This document shows positions 1 to 12,300 of a DNA stretch of 64,000 bases, piece by piece. The position numbers and the translations under genes were made by a program. The stretch spans positions 1,488,001 to 1,552,000 of the forward strand of contig JAIXMN010000002.1 in NCBI GenBank assembly GCA_025716815.1. The letters run 5' to 3'. The DNA comes from Dichotomocladium elegans. Taxonomy: Eukaryota; Mucoromycota; Mucoromycetes; Mucorales; Lichtheimiaceae. Numbering within the stretch: the first letter of the stretch is position 1; each line of letters begins with the position of its first letter. Under the pieces are notes generated by a model. That model did no database searches, was not told where the DNA came from, and saw only the letters and a list, made by a program, of their open reading frames with translations.

Positions 1-488
1 GAGTGGATGGTCTTTGCGAGGTTTGTAAATTTACTGACCTTGCAACTACGAGACCGCTCCCAGCACGGCCGGAGAATAAGAAGCTTGGCGTTACGAGTAT
101 GAATAGGTCGTCTTTGAAGAATAGGTCGACTTACCCAGCCTTGAGCACCGTGAAAATAGCCAAACCCTCCGCTTTGGCAAGAATATTTGCCGGGATCACC
201 TTGTCCAGACCTTGTCCAGGGTCTAAGATACGAATATGAATGAGCCTTTTACTTTTCTCTTCGCTATGTTGATTGGGGGCGCTTTGTCATCACTTTAAGG
301 AGCTTTACCTACGAAGCTGTTCAGGATCTTGGCAGCTTTTTTGCATTCACCTGAAGATCATAGCTCACTGTCAACTTATGCTCAGAGTATAAGAGAACGG
401 AGAAGCGTTCTTGGTACCAACCTGCTAGACTGGTAGGAATAGGTGAGTTGATGTTGATGTTGGAAGCAGCATTCTTGATTTTCTGCAT
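1..488 (-). CDS. Ysc84/SH3YL1-type SYLF-domain protein, 5' part (runs off left edge)
   Basis: Reading the minus strand from the ATG at 486-488 and splicing at GT-AG sites gives a protein that starts MQKIKNAASNI, continues SLAGECKKAAKILNSFVDPG, then GLDKVIPANILAKAEGLAIF, TVLKAG and FLFSGRAGSGLVVAR before leaving the window. This is the N-terminal half of the SYLF (DUF500) domain of yeast Ysc84 and animal SH3YL1, which binds phosphoinositides and actin at endocytic sites. At least four exons are visible; donor and acceptor phases agree at each junction (for example AG|G before ECKK and V|D before PGQ). The C-terminal half, and any SH3 domain, lie outside the window. The gene is divergent from the NIPA-like gene at 710, so 489-709 is a shared promoter region. 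Family assignment is strong. Confidence 0.85.
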
Positions 489-709
489 TAGTGAAAGAGG
501 CAAGAAAGAAATGAAAAATAGCCGATGGGGGAAAAGCCGCGCAGTAGCAGCATGAAAATTGCAGCTGGGAGAGCCACGTTTTCCTCCGTAAAAACTGTTT
601 TTCCGGGCTGCATTGAAATAGTGCAACCACTTTCCTGCGGACCTTTTGTTCTGTTGAATAGCTCCCACTCCCTTCCCTACCCTTCCCTCACTCTCGCTTT
701 GCCTTTGCG
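489..709. promoter_or_regulatory. Divergent promoter region between SYLF gene and NIPA-like gene
   Basis: The 221 bases between two head-to-head start codons must hold both core promoters. The stretch just before the plus-strand ATG is C/T-rich (665-705), as is common near fungal transcription starts. No specific factor site was recognised. Confidence 0.4.
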
Positions 710-2024
710 ATGATTACACTCAATGGCACATACAATGCTACATTTTGGATAGGAATCGGCGTTTCTCTCATTACAAATTTTGTCCAATCCTTTGCTCTGG
801 CCTTCCAACGGAAATCTCACATTCTCAACGACCAGATATATCCTCGAGAACTTCGGAAACATGCTTTCCGACGCCCACTCTGGGTGGCCAGCTTCATTAC
901 ATACCTTACCGCTAACATTACCGGATCTGTCTTTTCCATTGGATACTTGCCTGTTGTCATTCTGGCACCGATCGGCGCCATGAGCCTGGTTTTCAATTCA
1001 GTGGCTGCCCGCATAGTTCTTGGTGATCCGTTCACGAAGCGGAATATCATCGGTAAAACAATAGGAACACACTTGACGCACACACGCTCAATTCTCTAGT
1101 TAGGAACACTTCTCATTATTGTGGGAGCACTGCTGGTTGGCATGTTTGGTGTCATACAAGAACCGAACCACAGCCTAGATGACCTCATTGAGTTGTACAA
1201 AAGGCCAGCATTCATCATTTATTTCAGCATTCTGGAAGCTATCATCCTAGTGACCATCATTGGGACCCATTTATCGGAACGTGTTTATAACAAATGGGAG
1301 GAGGCCATTCCGCCCCCTGATCAGAAACTCCTTGGCACTTGGTTGAGCATGGATGACCTAAAAACCTACATCGGTGTGAGGTAATCTGAAGGGAGAGCTG
1401 ATCAGGGAAATTTAATATGCCAACCCTTTTTTTAAATGATATCCTTACAATCTCCTGGTTCTAGCTATGGTGTTTTGGGTGGCAATATCAGCAGTCAGAG
1501 CATGCTCTTTGCCAAAAGCGGCCTAGAGTTGTTTATTCTCACGATAGTATACGGGCAAGACCAGCTCCGCCATGTGTGGACATGGGCACTTGTTGTCATG
1601 ACTGTGATCACAGCTGCGTTACAGGTGAAGAGTGAGAGATCAATCCGAAAACGTGATAATTAATGTTACTGTACAGCTCTACTACCTGAACAAAGGCCTG
1701 CGGCTCTGTGACACCGTGGTTCTAATCCCCCTCTCCTTTTGTGCGTTCAACGTCTCATGTCTTTTCAATGGCCTCATTTATTATAATCAATGGGATCAGC
1801 TGCGTTGGTGGCAGCTTCTTTATGTTCTGATTGGAGTGACACTCACTGTATGTGGTGTCATCTGTCTTTCGTGGCGTAAAGGGTCAAGCACAGCCGCAAG
1901 TCGGCAAGAAGAGACTGTGCTCGCATCAAGCTCCGAAAATTACGGGACGATCTCGAGTCGTCCTCATGTCTCTGACGTTCACGAAGCAAGACCGACTGAA
2001 TCCTCCCCTCTTCTTTCAGCATAG
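710..2024 (+). CDS. NIPA-like magnesium transporter (DUF803 family)
   Basis: Four exons (710-1052, 1104-1380, 1465-1624, 1677-2024) join in phase into a 375-aa multi-pass membrane protein. Hydrophobic helices are separated by family-typical text: YLPVVILAPIGAMSLVFNS, GTLLIIVGALLVGMFGV, SYGVLGGNISSQSMLFAKSG and a last pair around VQLYYLNKGLRL and LLYVLIGVTLTVCGVICLSW. The SYGxLGG..S.Q..xxxKSG segment is characteristic of NIPA/DUF803 proteins, members of the drug/metabolite transporter superfamily that carry Mg2+ and other divalent cations at plasma or endosomal membranes. The hydrophilic C-terminal tail is Ser/Thr-rich. Length fits the family. Substrate is inferred from the family only. Confidence 0.87.
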
Positions 2025-2677
2025 ATCATAGAGATTTCCTTAGTTCCGTTTTGTTTAGTCAATTAATCGCACAAATATTACATATACCCTTCAGTCCAAT
2101 GATATTACTTCAGTTTACAAACGTCTTCAAACGACTATAAAGAAGTAATATGGCTGGACGTCGAGTTTTCAACGTGGTTGGAGTTTTTAGAATGGTCACT
2201 TCCCATTGGTACTTTGGCTACCCATGACAGCATTATTCCGGGAAAGGCAGGATACTATGTACCGAGCATGTGATGCCGTATTTTTACTACACATGTGGTG
2301 GAACAATATAAGGGAACTCTTGACATGTGGCCTAGTTTATTCATAAAGTACGTAAGGACTGCTGTGCACTTAGGCCAAAGCAATATCTTGTCGTTTTTTC
2401 GTTGATGCCTTTTAAGGAAATGCCAGTGATCCCCGAAAATGATGGTAAGACCCGCGTTTTATATAATACAATGGAGTCTCAACAGCAATATTCATGTGCG
2501 ATCCAACGGGATTACTGGGAGATGACATGGCTTGTGCAGTTCTGTCAACGCCTCCGATACAATTGCGTTTGCTTCACTGTACCTGCACTGCTTCAGGATA
2601 TATCAAATAAGATTTTTCTTTAAAATCTTATGAACTATAGAAAGTATCTGAGGTATACTGTGCAGTACAGTAACCCA
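2025..2677. other. Intergenic region between convergent genes
   Basis: This 650-base stretch lies between the 3' ends of the NIPA-like gene and the kelch gene. It is A/T-rich and holds only short open frames without recognisable motifs, codon bias or splice-compatible partners. It presumably contains the two 3' UTRs. No RNA gene was seen. Confidence 0.5.
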
Positions 2678-4928
2678 TTATGCACCATCTGGCTTGATCC
2701 TCTCCGTAACAATAATCTTCCCTGGAGCGTCAGATGATCTATCTGTGGAAAGTACATTCCCGGTTTGTATAGAATGGTGATCGATGCCGTGTCCGTCGGG
2801 TTTTTGCGTATACACGCCTGTAAGCCTCGTAATTCCAGCGTGGCTATTCTCTCCTGTCGTAGTAGTAGGTGTGCTTGTGCTATAATCATGTGATCCTTTA
2901 TCTTTCCACCCGTTCAATGTTTAAATCAGCCACTCAAATTACTTCTTTCGCTATCATAAATAGGTGGGTTGCATTACCTGGAAGCATATTCTCGGCCAGA
3001 GGGCCGTTTTTGTAACGCTTATTGGGATTCTGACGCCGCTTGCGGAAGAAAAAGAACAAAAACGCGGCAATTGCAACCTTGATTCATACAATGTCAGCCC
3101 ATTTCATATGGTGATCAGTTATCATTTAAGGCTATCTACGAACCACAGCAACTACACCGATAACAACACCCGCAATTGCGCCTCCAGATAAACCCCCATT
3201 TTGGTCTTGGTTTGGCGAAGGGGTAGGCTCAACCTCCGTTGGTGCGTCTGGCGTCGCGGCGACACCATTGGCACCTGTATGCGAGTTTGTCATTGTCCAG
3301 GTGTTTGTGTCAAGGATCAGGTAATTGGCGAGAGTAGGCGGAGCGGTGACACTATTTGGGTTGATACCGGATCCGAAGAAAATGAATAGGTCATTACCCA
3401 CGAGAACAGCTGGAATATGCAAATATTTCTGCTTGCTGAGTGTACATATCATTGCGTGTTGGTTAGTATAATATACCGGAATGTCCCTGTCGTGCAAAAT
3501 TCTGAGATGTAGCATTGGGGCCTGCTTTTCCGGCAATTGTGTCTGTTAGATTGGTCCAGCTGTTCGCCGTGGGATCAAAGAGATAAGCAAAGTCCGGTAG
3601 AGCGTTGTATAAGGTGTAAGAAGAGTTGGCTAAAATAAAATGTTATTGCTTCTCGCGTTCTGGCCTCTCCAAATGGGAGAAGGTCTGTACCTGGACCTCC
3701 ACCGTACATGAGAATCTTTCCATTGTTTACTATAAAGATCTTTGCGTCAGCCAGCATATTTTGCTATAACTCAACCAATCGGCGCGTACGTGTCGTTGCA
3801 GTCGCATAGACTCGAGGGGTGGGGATGTCTCCAGTGGTGTTCACCGAATACCAGCCATTAATGGCGTCGTATACCAGCAGAGAACGCATATCTGCCAGTG
3901 GTGGATACTGGGTGTATTGCACGTTGTTGCCTATAATATTTGGAGTCTGTACCTCGCCTCCGAAGATGTAATAGAATCCGCTGGTAGCCTGTGCAATAGC
4001 GTGCCGAGTGCGTCCGCTAACATTAGTCTTTGCTGTTTCGTAGCCGTAACTCCAGTAGCTCTACAGAAAAAGAAAGCTATAAGTCACATCTTTTAGGGTC
4101 TCCTGCTGGTCATTGTCTTTACAATGTTTGCTACAACAGTGGCACTTGACAATCTCAGGAATTTTGGCTGGACTGGATAGCCATTGCTTCCATCGGAGGC
4201 GTTTGCATATCCTGTGTATGAATGAAAGCTGCCAATTATTTTCAGTTAGATTATAAAATACATATATTCAGGCTGTTTACCTCCAGCCACCGTATAAAAA
4301 GAATTCCTCGCCTGTAGCAATATTAGGAACCAAAGGTGCGAGCGCACTTGGAGCATATGCGACGTTAACAACAAAGAATTTCGACGGATATGTGAACTTA
4401 CACACTGGGGTACTGATCGGGGAGGCGGGTGAAGGTGTTTGTGATTGTATCAAACACAAACGTCCCATTATGAATGCTCGGGTTGTTTGCACCTTCAGCT
4501 CCAGGGGTATCTGAACCGCCTCCTCCCGTCATGACGAAAAAGTCTTTGTTCGGCAAGGCAGCGATACCAAACGCGCCATTTGCGCCCGGTCCGTTTCCTT
4601 TGGGCGTCACTTTTTGCCATGAATTTGTGCTGCTATCTGCTGTCAATGATACGGATACATTTAACGAATAGAAGTTGCTTGAGCCTCCGAATTCGTCCAT
4701 CGCAGAAGGGTTGCCACCGTAACAGTATATTGTTTCATTTTTCACCAATACACACCCTGTAAGCAGGCGAATAAGCATCCGGAGTTCCTTCATGCTGGCA
4801 GCCTCGACGTGTATGTGCCTACCTCCATAAAAACCTCCAGGATTAACATCTGCAGATGCAAGATATGATAGCAATAAAGCAGCACTGACTATCGTTCGAA
4901 TGAATACAGCTTGACCGAATTTTATCAT
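2678..4928 (-). CDS. Secreted kelch-repeat protein with one C-terminal membrane span and short cytoplasmic tail
   Basis: The minus-strand gene starts at 4928 with a hydrophobic signal sequence (IRTIVSAALLLSYLAS). Spliced exons carry repeated kelch blades: ETIYCYGGNPSA, DFFVMTGGGG, EEFFLYGGW, GFYYIFGGEVQ, GKILMYGGGPG and NDLFIFFGSG, that is six copies of the hydrophobic-run plus GG signature expected of a beta-propeller. After a Thr/Pro/Gln stalk comes GGAIAGVVIGV plus a helix ending FLFFFFRKRR, a single-pass stop-transfer segment. A final exon, joined through an acceptor near 2904, gives a Thr-rich cytoplasmic tail ending at 2678. An in-frame intron (about 4770-4830) removes a non-kelch insert at the start of the first blade. 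Families of such cell-surface kelch proteins are common in Mucoromycota; ligand and function are unknown. The exact donor near 3150 is uncertain. Confidence 0.75.
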
Positions 4929-6346
4929 CTAGGACTAGCAGCCAAAAAAAAAAAAAAAAAGAGAAAAGGAGGAGCTGAGTTGCAGATTGGCAAAGGAGCT
5001 AAAGATAAGTATTCCTTAAAGTATTAGGTTTTGCCAATCGGTTGCAAAGCCTTCCATCCTATATGTTTCACAAGGCTCGGTAAAAAAGTTTGCTCGGCCA
5101 GCTCATACAGTTTAGACTTCCATTATTAAGTATGAACGTCCTCGGCATGATAATGATAACAATAAACTCAGCGTCCGGACATATATGAAGCAGCGTTTTT
5201 CCTTTCTGAAAGGCTAAGAGGGCACACAGCTTTCAAGTGCAATACCCTATTCCCCGCCACTGGTAATACCGCGACGCGACAGTCGTGGTGATTACTAATT
5301 AGATGATCCAGAAGCGGCAGTCCGATCATTTGAAGATTTCTACACCAGTATCGGTGCCTTGATTGCGGGGATTTACAGAATGAAATGATGTACAATATCA
5401 CCTTGTAAGACATTGGACTTCTAGTTGCACTACACGGGATTATAGAGATCAAGCGTCTATATGCCATTGCCAGAGCCATTGATTTCGATGGCCACTACAT
5501 TCCTTTAGAACGCCTGCGTTTTCCTTCTCTTTCGTTCGTCCGCTATGTCTCTCGCTCGCTCGCTCGCTCGCTCACCCAGTGTCTAATGTAGCGGGCACAG
5601 CAAAATACGGGGTGACCTCTGCACAGTGGCACATGTCACTCGAAATTTGCTAGCTTGTACTTTTGTACTTTGTGCTAAAAATAGCAATTATCTGGTAGAC
5701 CAAGACTATCCCAACTCTTCGAAAGGCCCTTGCATCACAGTCCTTTGGAACGGGTCACCGATATATACATAAGAAAAATCGTTCATTAGAATCCTCTTTT
5801 CCACATTCAAAATGACTAGTCTGGCTGAGTCACGCAGCCTTCCCAGTTTCTCTGTTTCGACCTGCTGAGACCGTGCGCTGTTGTCTCGCATAAGATCACC
5901 ACCATCCCTCTTTCGCTGAAATGTGTGGCATTCAACTGTTCATTTTGGGAAATGGCAAATTCGTCCCTGAGATGGAGATCTCTCGATTGGGTGCTTGGAC
6001 TACAACCTGTTAGTATAGTTATAGGATATCAGCGTATTCCGACCAATTGGTCCTGACAGTCAGTCTAGCATAAAGGTAAACGGATCTCCCCGGCCTTGAT
6101 TGGGTGGAACAGAGAGGCCCGAATCCGAAAAAATAATTTTTTCGGTTCCAGTTTTCTCTTTTTTTTTTTATTCAAACCAGATCAACTCCTTTGATCGATC
6201 GCGAGTACCTTTCCTCACCCATGCCCTGCCATTGATCTTCCCATATCAATTATAATCTCATTAATCTGCATTTTCATCGTACACTCTTCATTCTTCCTTG
6301 AGATACGCATACACACATACTTTTACCGATCGTCAAAAGTATCGAC
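4929..6346. other. Intergenic region, mostly non-coding, with unassigned small open frames
   Basis: 1.4 kb between divergent genes. It contains a 17-base poly-A/T run near 4946, a CTCG tandem repeat at 5551-5573, and two minus-strand open frames (5168-5479, 103 aa; 5706-5891, 61 aa) without a recognised domain. The C/T-rich stretch 6150-6346 directly before the UTP20 ATG is probably its promoter and 5' UTR. Confidence 0.45.
5551..5573. repeat. CTCG tetranucleotide microsatellite
   Basis: Nearly six uninterrupted CTCG units in non-coding DNA upstream of UTP20. Confidence 0.9.
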
Positions 6347-9300
6347 ATGGCAGCACTACAGAAAAAGACGGGCGTCTTGTCAACCGAGGAATTGAGCTTG
6401 TTTAAGGTATGCGCATGGAAGGCTTTAAAACTGTTCAGATCGGCTCACGATTGGATAGTTTCGAAGCTTTAACCAGCGTATCGAAACGATCAAGATCGAC
6501 GCTGTGAGGCGATCGCGCCTTGTCGAGGAGAACCCGGACGAAAGCGATTCCTTCTTTTATCAGTCCCTCATATCCTGGAGGGATTTGAATCTAACCCGCC
6601 ACTTCAAAGATTTTTATCAAGAGATGGCACCACTATGCAAAACGTTACCTTCGATCATTTATAACAAGGAAAAGATAATCGATGTCCTTGAAAAGCATCT
6701 CCAGGTCCGAGACAGTATGGCAACAGACGCTATTCTCGAGTAAGTGGGAAAGAATACTGGAGTCCACATTTGTGATGGTCAAATTTAACGGTGCGTTTCC
6801 TACAGCCTAATTACAAAGCTTGCAAAAGATCTCGAAGGCGATTTCTACCCTCATTTCATGCAAATTTTGAAATCCATGCTACCGCTTGTTCGCCGTCGTG
6901 ATGTTGCAGTTATTGAGGTATCGGTCTCTTGGGAAAAGGGAAAGATAGGAAGTACATTGTAAATGCTAATTCTTCTGTCCTAGTCGCTCTTCAATGCAAT
7001 GGCATATCTATTCAAGTACTTGTCGCGGCAACTTCTTAACGATCTTTGTCCTACATACACGTAAGTTCGTTAAGAATTGCGAGGAAAAAAATTGACACTA
7101 ATGATATCGTGTCAATAGAGCGCTATGTCATCTTTTAGGCAACGACGAACATGTTCGACCTCATATTCAACATTTCACAGCAGAAGGATTCGCTTTCTTG
7201 ATGCGAAAAGCAAGAAAGGAAGCACTATCAGAATTGGTCAAGCATATTTTGACTTCTTTAAGCCAGAACGGAACAGATCAGTATATTGAAGGTGTGGCGA
7301 TGGTGTTCTTTGAATGTATAAAGGTAATCTGAGTACATATTATATGAGGGTCATCTACAGGATATTGACATGCCTGTATTTTAGCAAGTGGGCAATCAGC
7401 TACATTCTAGAGCGGTGATCGTATATAAGGAATTAGTTCGACAAGTTTTGGCTCAAGATATTGCTGCGGATGAATTAGGTATATATCTCGGATAGAATGG
7501 TTTTGCTATTCTGGAACTGACAAAATGGCTCTGTAGAATCATATCCTTTGCTTATCCTTTTGCAAAAGACAACTCTCCTGTGTATACATCATACCGATCG
7601 GGAGCATCTAATGCCGCTTGTCGAGGTTCTTTTGGATGAACTGGACAAAGTTTTAGATGCCTCAGAACTGAATGTGAAAGAGCTGACTATGATTATGTCA
7701 ACTATTAATGTCGTTGTCACCGTGCGCAAGGGAAAGCGCGTTAAGGGTATGTGTCCACTCAAAACGCAGAGATTGGATGAGGAATTCCGTGATGCTTACA
7801 ATGCTTTAGACTTTGTTCCCATTGTCCAGCGCATCCAGCGAGTGGCCCAATTGCTGTTTACAAAATCCGCCAAGTCTCATCCCAAATACCTGCTTTCCGA
7901 GACTCTCGGTGTTATCACTAGTGTCCTCACACTTGGCTCACTTGAAAGTGTTTTGAGCGGCATCCGAGTAGTTCTTGAGGCTCTCACCTCCTTCGACAAT
8001 GTCCCTATGATTTATGGGTTTTTCCTCGGTTTATCCCGACTTGGCTGGAACGACTTTGCTCAGGCAACCATGCCTTATATTGCCAAGTAATTGACTCACA
8101 CGCTAATCCTCGCTATCCTACTGATGAAATATTTTGCTAGGTATACGTCCTTGAACTTCGCCAAGTATCCTTATGAAACCATCCTTTTACTTGCTCGCTT
8201 GGCTTCTTCAGACGCCTTCCATCTCCCTGAGGGTGTGCTGTCCTCTTGTATTTCTCCAGAAGGACTTTTACGGTTTCCTTCCTCTTCCGTCCCTGACGGC
8301 CTATTGGATCTTTTGAAGAAGAACTATGATTGGGACAAGGAACGCGACACCTTGAATGATTTTGATTTAACAAGCGTAAGTATTGAAAGGAGTAGATGGA
8401 GTGGGCGCCGCTAACACTGTAATGGGTATAGGACAAGATGGAGGATATTCCAGCGATCACCGTCCTCAATGCTGCCATTTCTATCATTCCTTGCGTGCAA
8501 TTGAACAATGAAACCGCGGTTGAAATCATTTTGTCGCTCATTGACTCAATCAGCAATCATATCTCTTTACAGAGAGATGAGAATACGGTTATCAATTCGC
8601 CGTTTGTTACTGCGCACAAGAACTTCGTTTTAGAAAATTTGATCGGCACTGCGGTGGAGACAATCTCCAAGATCGTATCTGCCAACGATCTGGTCGATAA
8701 AACTCTTCATCTTCATGAGAAATTCACAGGACAAATATTGAAGAACCATTGTAAGAATGAAGTTGTCCTTCGAGGTGTGTTCAGCTATCTTGATCTTCTT
8801 CGCTCCAGGTAAGTTCGCTATCATTACATGTGTTGTTCGCAACCTGGTAATAATCTTTCATTTAGCTCAAAGTACAATAACTTGTTCGCGATCGATCATC
8901 TCGCACCGACCTATCACATGCTCAAAGAGAATCTCTCTTCTTACTATCCTACTTGCCGTCTGTACAGCATCAAGATTATTGCCATCTATGACCAGCCTTT
9001 GATGAAACCAGACGCACTACACCCTGACGATGAAGTATGCGAGATTGCGCAGATTGCTATAGATCTTGAAGAGTCCGAGATGACGCTTCAAAATTACCGT
9101 GACAAAATTATGTACACCCAAAAGCTTGGCGTCGTTACCAGCAGTGGCCGACTACCTGATGTTTATGCGGATTTTGCTTTGAGAATGTGTCTAGGTAAGT
9201 TACTTGTGCTGATCTATTACTGTCTTCAGAATTAAATTAAGGCTTTCTACATGTGGCTAGGTCTTTTGAATATTCATCTTCGTCCTATGTGGGAGGAGGT

Positions 9301-12300
9301 TGAGAAGGTGCTGGCGATATGTGCGGAAGCAGACGGAGAACAATATTGGAAGCTTTGTTTCAACGAGATCTCCAAGTTTGAGGATGAAAAGCAATTAGTC
9401 TATGATGGATTCTCGAAGACAGCATTCACCAAATTCAGTGAGACGCCTGAGATTCAGAATGGCCAGGCAACAAGGACCGGGAAGATTTCATTCGAATGTC
9501 CGAACTTGAACAAATATCGCTCCATTGAGGCCCATGCCGTCGCAGAAATGCTGGACAGACAATCAATTGAGTTTGCGCTTTTATTTATCAAGGTACAGTT
9601 TATATTTGTAAACATAATGTGATGTGATTAATTCTGTTATGTTTATAGATTTCTGGACAAGAAGATGCTCTCATGGATTATTGGAATTATTACCGCCTGC
9701 TGTTGCATACGTTTAAACGCACCCCAGCGATTATTGAACAGCGTGCTCGTCATCTTGTGCCGATGTTCTTCCACTTTCTGCAGAACGAATATAAAAGCGC
9801 TTTGGACGAGGGCGAAGATATCGAAGAAGAGAATGGGAAGGATGCTGAAGCATCCGAGGACATGGAGGAAAGTTCGATGGACATCGATTCGGCTGATGAT
9901 TTAGAAGTACTCCCACGGACAAAGCAAGCCACCAAGACGAAAATACTCGCATGGCTTGAGCTTTTCGCTTCGTTCGTTAATCCTCGCACGCTTTTCCGCA
10001 GTCAAGAAATCCACACAATCTTTATGCGGTTGATCGCCAAGAGCGATCCTAAGCTACAAAAGGCTGCGTTGGAATGCTTGTTTACATGGAAAGATCGCGG
10101 TGTTACGCAATACGCTGATAATCTTCGTAATCTACTCGACGATACCCAATTCCGGGATGAACTCTTGATGTTGATCGGCAACGGCGAGCAAACAATCATC
10201 GACCCTAGCCACCGCGATAAATTAATGCCGATCATGATGCGCGTGTTATATGGCCGTTATGTGCAGCGAACGGCCAAGCCGAGTCGTCGAATGGCAATTC
10301 TGGAAGCTATCACTCTTTGCAAGGATAACGAGATCCAGTTGTTCCTGGATCTTGCGCTGAATGGCTACCGCCCTATCTTGCAGTTATCTGATGAAATCAA
10401 GGACGAGAACGGTGGCATACTCGAATTCACCATCTCTGACGAAGGGGATAGTATCTTGAAACCAATGCCCTGGGGACGACATCACTCCTTCCTCGAGCTT
10501 TTGAAGGGAATGATCTTTGCCATGGGTGCCAAATCGATCTCGTTCATGGCTCCGTTTATGAAGATCTTGCTCTACATTGCCAAATTCACTCAGCGAACTT
10601 CGGACACTCGTAGCGCTAAGGCGAGGGCGGTGAACAATGAGGCATTGCTGCGTCTAATCGAACTGTTCAAGCTGCACGGTCAGTTAAACTTCAACCCCTA
10701 TCTGGATCCTATTTTTGGCGCATTTGTCACTCCGCGTGTAGCTGCATTGCTCAATGAAAGTGCTCTAAACAAGGCACCTATCCTCAACCTGTTCATGGCA
10801 TGGGCGGACCGCTCAGCACGCCTTCCTCTTTTCACGGAACATGATGAGAATATTCTACCACAGCTGTTCAAGCTTCTTGGTGCGAAGAAGATTTTGGAAC
10901 ACAATCTGTCCACGGTATTGAGCATCGTCGAAACAATTTTGAATCACTGCGATGAGGATTTAGACGGAAAACTGCGGGAACGGTTTGTTATTCCGTTCGT
11001 CGATATCCTTCTTGGAAGCCTGCATTTCCGGCTTACGCAGTCGAAGGATGACACCACCTTTGGCACAAGCAAATACACTCTTAGAGAGATCTCAATCGTA
11101 TCTCGCATTGCTTCCTTCACTCGTAACGGCGACCAGGCTGCCGTCATCGTTGATCTACTGCTTCCCAATCTGCGCAAGCCCTCCCGCCAGATCCCAGAAA
11201 AGACGAAGGAACTCATCCTTACTATCTGGAGTAAATTCATGCCGATTGTCCCCGGATTCGAGCTTAATTCTACGCTGTATTTCCAGTATTACAGCACTGC
11301 TGCTATTATGTTTTCTTCACTCAAGTCACGCGAATGCCGTGTTGCGCTGACTGATGTGTTCCGAGTGTTCACTGATATGAATCCTGAACTTACCAAGGTC
11401 GGTGAACTGATTGTGGACTTGAACTCGTACTCTCCGAAGCGACTCGATGAGCCTGATTACGATCGAATGCTCGATGCTCTCAACACTATTGCCGACGACC
11501 TCTGCTCGACGTTAAATCATCATCAGTGGCAGCCACTACTGCATCAAATCATTTACAACATGCATAACGAGGAAGAAATGGCGGTGCGCGGCGCTGCTGC
11601 CCACTGCATGAATATGTTTCTGAAATCTGTAAAGAAGAAGGAGGGAGACAACGAGGAATATAACAAGCTTCTTAACTACGTCAACCATGTGGTTTTCCCA
11701 GCAATCAAAACGGGTCTGCTGGTCCGCGTGGAACTGGTTCGTATGGAGTTTGTTAATGTGCTCAACACAGCGGTCAAGACCTTCCCGGCGCTGCCTTCAT
11801 TCTCGGATTTGACACCGCTTCTGTTCAACGGTGATGAGGAGGCCAACTTCTTCAATAATGTTTACCATATGCAAATCCACCGACGTGATCGAGCGCTTAC
11901 CCGCCTTGCTGATATTGCCAGTACAGGCGCATTTAGTGGGGCAACTATCAACAGCATCCTTATCCCTATCGTCACAGCCTTCTTTTACGAGACCGATAGG
12001 ACTAGCGAACATAATTTGATCAGTCGAGCGGTTGCAACGATTACCGCACTTGCTGCGCAGCTCAAATGGGGTCATTACTACAAGCTGTTCAAGACGTACA
12101 TGGATTTGATCATTAAGAAGGAAGATATGGAGAAACTTTATGTGCGCATCATCACAGGCATCTTAGAGGCTTTCCACTTTGATATACGCGACGTGGAGGT
12201 CTCAGATGAGATGGCCACGAAAGTTATGGGTCGGCAAAAAATCAGAATCGAATATCTCTCATCTGAGCAGCTGAAGATCCAGGCCGAGGCAGCTATTTCG

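Noticed and set aside
2402..2623. 73-aa plus-strand frame with a double ATG start
   Set aside because: No domain or promoter; lies in the 3' junction between two convergent genes.
2635..2889. Alternative last exon of the kelch gene in another frame
   Set aside because: An acceptor near 2904 joins in phase with the Thr-rich tail frame that ends at 2678, and that tail is more like a cytoplasmic tail than the alternative.
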